A DNA stretch of 36,068 nucleotides, taken from Candidatus Brocadia carolinensis (lineage in GTDB: Bacteria > Planctomycetota > Brocadiia > Brocadiales > Brocadiaceae). Each line of letters starts with the position of its first letter. The first letter of the stretch is position 1. Under the pieces are notes generated by a model, which saw only the letters and a list, made by a program, of their open reading frames with translations, did not search any database and was not told the DNA's origin. Shown here in pieces: positions 32,187-36,068 of this stretch. The stretch covers positions 1-36,068 of the forward strand of contig AYTS01000078.1 of assembly GCA_002009475.1 (NCBI GenBank), read 5' to 3'. Made by a program: the position numbers and the translations under genes.

Positions 32187-34698
32187 GCTCAAAATTTCCC
32201 ATTATTGAGTTTCTAACCTTACTCTTCGTTTGAAAACTCTGAAATATGTCCTCTATCATTTCCGGCGTATAATCACGCCAACACAAATCAATCCTGAAAT
32301 CCCGCTGTCCGGCATCAAGGAGTTTTGGAATATTATGGATAAGGGAGAATGGCCTTTCGCCAATAACCACCGTCTTACACCGATCGTTCATGGCCATAAA
32401 TTTATCGCCGAACTCATTTTCGACCGTTACTTGTTTGAAACTACATTGTTTCGTACCGGGGCACCTTCTTTTCATATTCGCCCAAAGACAGGTCTCAGAG
32501 GTAAAGAGGGGGGTGTCCTGATAAAGAATGAGATCGGCATTCGCGGAAAACAGTGTCAGCATGTTGTCATTATCATCCTCAGGAGACAAGGTATACCGGC
32601 AAAAACCTGATTCCCTGAGTTTAGATGCCGACAGTGGATTCAGACAATACAGCGGGTAATCGGCATACCATTGTACGTCCGCTCCCTTAAACAAATCCAT
32701 GGCGCCCAGATTGGAAAGCTGGAACTGCCGGAAGCCTTGCGCCATGAATTTCTGTACGAAATTTTTATAATATTCATACGTTTCGTACCCATTTCCCATG
32801 TCCCGCATGATGGCAGGCAGGCAAAAGACGATCTTGTCTCTTGCCAGTGATGGAATGATATGCTTGTCATTTTGTGTGCATGATCCTGACGACCCCTTCA
32901 TTCCCCTTTTATTAAGGGGGATTTGATCACAGTCATTGTGTGACATGAGGTTTTCAATTGTTTCATTTGTTGGAACAAGGTAAATTTTATAAATCTTTTC
33001 TAAGGGAATATGATTCAAATAATGCAGCTTATCTATCTTCAGTGATAATCTGATATCGTCTTTTTCTGAAAATCTCTTGCCAGAGTCGCAGTATTCAGTA
33101 GCCACTTTCTTTATCCACTTTTTTATGTTCTGAGACCGATCCGCTTTCTCCTTCTGATATGATACCGATAGATGCTGAAAAAAATCTCTCCGAATCTCGT
33201 TCAACATACTTAACGGGATAAAGAGTGTTTCTGAGATTTCTGCCTGAAAATCCCTTAGCTCAAACGATGTCTCTCCCAAGCGGGAAAAACTGTTCCTTAT
33301 ACCCTCTCCTTCAATTACCCGATGAATGCCCCGTTCCAGTTTTACAGGATAATCCTTTGCAATGGTGACATGTTTTGTACTTCCTTTTATAGATATACCA
33401 TCAGGCCTCACATCCACTTCCAAATCAACGGGTATTCTGGTGGAAATGTGTTTTTTAGGAACTTTTGACTGAAACGTTTCCTTGAGCTTTTGCGAAGAGA
33501 TCAAATAGATCTTTGAGCCCGGTGTCAAGGGTTGTTCAGAAGCAATGGTTGCTACATCGCCTGCATGTATTTCAAAGACTCGTTTCCTGTTAATTTCAAG
33601 GGATTTCACATACAGCAACGACGGTTCCGTCTGAGCCGTATCAAACACCTGCAAGAGGTCCCGCACACCAATATCGCTATCTGCCCGTATTACAATGAGT
33701 CCTCTTCGCGAGTCTATTACCTCTCCGGCATACGAACCGATGTTTGCGGGATATGCTGGGTTAATCGCGTCTGCCGCCTTGACCTGATGATTTGTGCTGT
33801 TCCTGGCTTGCTGGTGATCTGCATGAAAGAGGTATGCATGGGTTGTTTCCCGGCTGAATACGGTCTTCATCCTGCGAATGGTATCGTCTTCGTCGTACAG
33901 TTTGCCGTCAATCGCCTGCCGGTAGGCATTGGTCACCACGGCCACGTATTCCGGTGATTTCATACGGCCTTCGATCTTGAATGAATGAACACCTGCGGTT
34001 ATCAGCTTGTTTATTTGGGAAATGGTGAGCAGGTCTTTCATGGAAAAAAGATAACCGCCATCACCCGAAGAAGTCTGATACCGCATCCTGCAGGGCTGGG
34101 CACATCTGCCGCGATTTCCACTCCTGCCGCCGGTCATGCTGCTTAAGAAGCAGAGCCCCGAATAGGAATAACACAATGCCCCGTGGACGAAGACCTCAGT
34201 CTCCATTGTGGTATGCTGTGTAATATTCGTTATTTCATCAACCGATAATTCACGGGCTAACACCACGCGCCGGAATCCCATCCGCTCCAGTTGTTTCACT
34301 CCGGCAAGATTGTGAATGGTCATCTGTGTGCTGGCGTGGAGACAAAAATGAGGGAATTGAGACCGTATGAGATGGAGAAGCCCAAGGTCCTGGAGAATCA
34401 GGGCATCGGGCTGTATCTCTTCGAGGGCAATCAATAGATCGGCCACCCTTTCCATCTCACAAGTCTTGATAAGGGTATTCAAAGTTATATACGCCTTGAC
34501 TGCGTTCTTGTGGGCATAGGCAATGGCCTTGCTTGCGTCGGTAAGGGTAAAGTTTTGCGCACCGGCACGGGCGCTGAAATCCTCTAAGCCAAAATAAATG
34601 GCATCAGCCCCGTTTTCGATAGCGGCAAAAAAGCACTCTATATTACCGGCAGGTGAGAGCAATTCAGGTTTTTTGTTTTGGGAATCAGAGATAGGCAT
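32173..34698 (-). CDS. U32 peptidase family protein (RlhA-like)
   Basis: An 841-residue protein of the U32 family. Seen: ELLSPAGNIECFFAAIENGADAIYFG at the N-terminus, GFRRVVLARELSVDEI, and the U32 signature EVFVHGALCYSYSGLCFLSS with the conserved cysteines, then CAQPCRMRY. The length and the second half (DUF3656 plus a repeat of the TIM-barrel) match large members such as RlhA, which hydroxylates 23S rRNA; others act in ubiquinone or tRNA modification. A low-complexity stretch near residues 595-620 (DQIPLNKRGMKGSSGS) comes from a palindromic insertion. The start at 34698 was taken because the family N-terminus follows at once. Confidence 0.85.
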   Translation of the reverse strand: MPISDSQNKKPELLSPAGNIECFFAAIENGADAIYFGLEDFSARAGAQNFTLTDASKAIAYAHKNAVKAYITLNTLIKTCEMERVADLLIALEEIQPDALILQDLGLLHLIRSQFPHFCLHASTQMTIHNLAGVKQLERMGFRRVVLARELSVDEITNITQHTTMETEVFVHGALCYSYSGLCFLSSMTGGRSGNRGRCAQPCRMRYQTSSGDGGYLFSMKDLLTISQINKLITAGVHSFKIEGRMKSPEYVAVVTNAYRQAIDGKLYDEDDTIRRMKTVFSRETTHAYLFHADHQQARNSTNHQVKAADAINPAYPANIGSYAGEVIDSRRGLIVIRADSDIGVRDLLQVFDTAQTEPSLLYVKSLEINRKRVFEIHAGDVATIASEQPLTPGSKIYLISSQKLKETFQSKVPKKHISTRIPVDLEVDVRPDGISIKGSTKHVTIAKDYPVKLERGIHRVIEGEGIRNSFSRLGETSFELRDFQAEISETLFIPLSMLNEIRRDFFQHLSVSYQKEKADRSQNIKKWIKKVATEYCDSGKRFSEKDDIRLSLKIDKLHYLNHIPLEKIYKIYLVPTNETIENLMSHNDCDQIPLNKRGMKGSSGSCTQNDKHIIPSLARDKIVFCLPAIMRDMGNGYETYEYYKNFVQKFMAQGFRQFQLSNLGAMDLFKGADVQWYADYPLYCLNPLSASKLRESGFCRYTLSPEDDNDNMLTLFSANADLILYQDTPLFTSETCLWANMKRRCPGTKQCSFKQVTVENEFGDKFMAMNDRCKTVVIGERPFSLIHNIPKLLDAGQRDFRIDLCWRDYTPEMIEDIFQSFQTKSKVRNSIMGNFERGLL
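32893..32927. repeat. Palindromic repeat inserted in the U32-family coding region
   Basis: CCCCTTTTATTAAGGGG (32903-32919) with flanking CCCCTTCA and GGATTTG forms a hairpin of a type widely found between genes (C-rich and G-rich runs around TTAA). Here it is translated in frame into a linker between two segments of the DUF3656-type domain. The frame is kept on both sides. Confidence 0.55.
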
Positions 34699-34745
34699 GG
34701 GTATCTTATGTTCAGGGATTTCAAGCTTTTTGATACCCCTCTATT

Positions 34746-34805
34746 GGTAGGACAAGCGCCCACGCTTGTCATTATGATGTCAACCGGGGACGGTTGACCT
34801 ACCTT
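34746..34805 (-). repeat. Double-hairpin dispersed repeat, copy 2 (inverted)
   Basis: GGTAGGACAAGCG...CGCTTGTC then GTCAACCGGGGACGGTTGAC and CTACC: reverse of the copies at 3398-3455 and 35212-35269. It lies 48 bases upstream of the U32-family start. Confidence 0.7.
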
Positions 34806-34834
34806 ATGGGATTAGGAGTTGTAACTTGTTTCCA

Positions 34835-35009
34835 TCATTTACTGGAAATATCCTTATTTAATGCCTCATACATAGCAATCTGTTCTTCAACGCTTAATTG
34901 TCTCGTTTTGTGCTTGCTGCACAAACACATAGCGCAGCGCTCATCGCTGCAGAACTGACAACTAAAACAGTCTTCGCACGGATATTTTTTTGTCCTTGCA
35001 TTTACTCAT
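34835..35009 (-). CDS. Small Cys-rich protein, frameshifted near the start
   Basis: With one base corrected, 57 residues: MSKCKDKKYPCEDCFSCQFC, then SDERCAMCLCSKHKTRQLSVEEQIAMYEALNK. The paired cysteines (C-x2-C-x2-C-x2-C pattern, then C-x2-C-x-C) suggest a metal-binding or zinc-ribbon-like peptide. The ATG at 35009 is followed by seven A (T7 at 34985-34991 on the + strand) that move the frame; six A would give one continuous protein. I do not know a function. The C-terminal helix after KTRQL looks like a structured tail. Confidence 0.5.
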
Positions 35010-35147
35010 CTGTGTTATCCTAATCCGAATGAATCAGAACGTGTAGAGCGGGTGGTTCACTTCCTGCTACATGTCAATTACCCTTGCCTGCTGGCAAATA
35101 GGTGTGAATTCGACGCTACTACTTCCATGGTTTAAATTATTAATCAA

Positions 35148-35196
35148 TTAATAGTATTACTGTACAAAAACCTCTTTTTTTGTAAGTTTTTTAACA
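35148..35196 (+). repeat. Partial copy of the dispersed repeat left end
   Basis: TAATAGTATTACTGT...CTTTTTTTGTAAGTTTTTT matches the first 45 or so bases of copies B and C. The rest of the repeat is absent; the double-hairpin repeat follows 16 bases later. Confidence 0.55.
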
Positions 35197-35211
35197 CACC
35201 ACGAAATTCCT

Positions 35212-35269
35212 GAGGTAGGTCAGCCGTCCCCGGTTGACATTATAATGACAAGCGGAGACGCTTGTCCTA
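35212..35269 (+). repeat. Double-hairpin dispersed repeat, copy 3
   Basis: GAGGTAGGTCAGCCGTCCCC GGTTGAC then GACAAGCGGAGACGCTTGTC. The second stem is perfect over nine bases. Same layout as 3398-3455. Confidence 0.7.
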
Positions 35270-35295
35270 ACCAAGGGAGAGTTTTGGATGCGCTA

Positions 35296-35530
35296 TAATA
35301 TTATTATACCGTGTAAAAACATTTTTTTGTAAGTGTTTTCACAACCCTATTTATCCCTTATCTGGCGGTGTAGATTGTTTCTGAGAGAAAGATTGCTTCG
35401 CTTCACTCGCAATGGCAATACACCATATGTCATCAAAGCATATCCTGTGTCATTGCGAGGGGTCTTTTCCGAAGCAATCTCCCGCTTTCTCAATGAAGAA
35501 TTGGCTGCGGCTTTTCTGCGCTATGTATAC
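35296..35530 (+). repeat. ~235-nt dispersed repeat, copy C
   Basis: Shares TTTTTTTGTAAGT, CCTATTTATCCCTTATC, GAGAGAAAGATTGCTTCGC, CACCATATGTCATCAAA, GTCATTGCGAGGGGTCTTTT and GAAGCAATCTCCCGCTTTC with copy B in the same order. Its right end lies about 15 bases past the stop of the minus-strand gene at 35545, the same relation to a gene end as copies A and B. Confidence 0.75.
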
Positions 35531-35544
35531 ATCTTTTCCTCATG

Positions 35545-35865
35545 CTATTCGTTCATGACAACTTCTACCGGCGGCTTAACGTTCCAGCCGAGTTTCCTTG
35601 CTGTTTCCGTATTGAGCTTTCCTTCCCTGGTCAGGATGCCGTTGGATATCAGAAGTGTCCTCATGGCGTTCATGGTCACATCATCCGTCTTTGCGTATGC
35701 ATCCTCAAAATCACCCTTCGTCATCATATTGGCAGTGAAGTGGGTATTTGGCTGGATCGGCTCGTGTCTCTCAAACCCAGCCCTTTTTGCAGTAATGAAG
35801 TAGTCAAACTCGTAGGTGCTGGTGCCCGCCTTAAGTTCTCTTACTTCTATCTTATTTTTTGTCAC
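35545..35865 (-). CDS. Unknown protein, C-terminal part only
   Basis: The frame from a GTG at 35865 encodes 106 residues ending PPVEVVMNE. The frame is open further upstream to about 36018 and encodes plausible protein (DITVQFTPRYTDTYGLAAVEV), but no ATG, GTG or TTG start with a ribosome site is present there before a stop. The gene is therefore either truncated at its 5' end or frameshifted near 35920-36000. The residues GTSTYEFDYFITAKRAGFERHEP and ARKLGWNVKPP show no family I recognize. Confidence 0.45.
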   Translation of the reverse strand: MTKNKIEVRELKAGTSTYEFDYFITAKRAGFERHEPIQPNTHFTANMMTKGDFEDAYAKTDDVTMNAMRTLLISNGILTREGKLNTETARKLGWNVKPPVEVVMNE

Positions 35866-36068
35866 TTCAACCGCAGCAAGCCCATAAGTATCTGTGTATC
35901 GTGGTGTGAACTGTACGGTTATATCTTCACAGGCTGTCCGAGAATGTTGCAGTAAATAAGAATAAAAGACAAAGGAAAGGGTGTGTAAATTAAAATACGA
36001 TCGATAAGCAAGTCAGGAAACGTTTAAGATTTTTCCATCCAAATCATAATTTTGTATTTTCGTATGAA

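Noticed and set aside
32230..32610. 126-codon plus-strand frame antisense to the U32-family gene
   Set aside because: The minus strand encodes a conserved C-terminal domain here; the plus frame is a shadow.

Overview
The window looks like a chromosomal segment of an anammox planctomycete (order Brocadiales, close to Ca. Kuenenia or Ca. Brocadia). The main evidence is a six-gene block on the + strand (15095-21983): a Rieske protein, a GltD-like flavoprotein with ferredoxin clusters, a split cytochrome b, a hexaheme cytochrome c and a membrane-anchored octaheme HAO-like protein. As I recall it, this order matches the Rieske/cytochrome b cluster with NAD(P)H and HAO-like modules known from Kuenenia. 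A FocA/NirC-type anion channel fits a nitrite-using organism. The taxonomic call is by gene content, not by a search.

Layout. 1-6300: a frameshifted HipA/PI4-kinase-like gene, an attC-like palindrome, a probable transposase remnant, an ArsB/CitM-type transporter, and a minus-strand pair of glutamate dehydrogenase and an MFS permease; the stretch is bracketed by a roughly 38-nt imperfect inverted repeat. 6475-7536: an apparent integron relic, with the N-terminal stub of an IntI-type tyrosine recombinase on the minus strand, a divergent promoter, and a response-regulator-like gene whose stop codon lies in an attC-like site. 7880-14921: an Smr protein, argH-lysA-precorrin-2 dehydrogenase, then a sulfur cluster (siroheme sulfite reductase, DsrE-like, CysM-like, JAMM protease, TusA-like). 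14956-22045: the Rieske/cytochrome b operon with a promoter candidate and a clear terminator. 22088-28521: ureohydrolase, TPR lipoprotein, hypoxanthine phosphoribosyltransferase, an FHA-TM-serine protease fusion, two exported proteins, a 214-bp MITE-like element and the FNT channel. 29032-36068: recG, a DUF2442/DUF4160 pair whose DUF4160 gene has an in-frame TGA, a U32 peptidase-family gene, a Cys-rich small protein, and a repeat-rich right edge.

How the genes fit together. Siroheme synthesis, sulfite reduction, sulfur-carrier proteins, a cysteine synthase and a JAMM protease form a coherent sulfite-to-cysteine route resembling CysO/Mec/CysM systems, but no ThiS-like carrier is encoded here. 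The respiratory operon could couple quinol, NAD(P)H and a multiheme cytochrome chain.

A striking property is recurrent frame disruption in homopolymers. Six genes (kinase, argH, JAMM, cytochrome b, the CX4CH exported protein, the Cys-rich protein) are broken by one extra base in a G7, A9, A9, A9, A10 or A7 tract, and the Rieske gene lacks one base just before its first cluster motif. Removing or restoring one base gives a full-length protein each time. Systematic sequencing error is the simplest explanation; transcriptional slippage at the A9/A10 tracts is the interesting alternative. No rRNA, tRNA or CRISPR array was seen.
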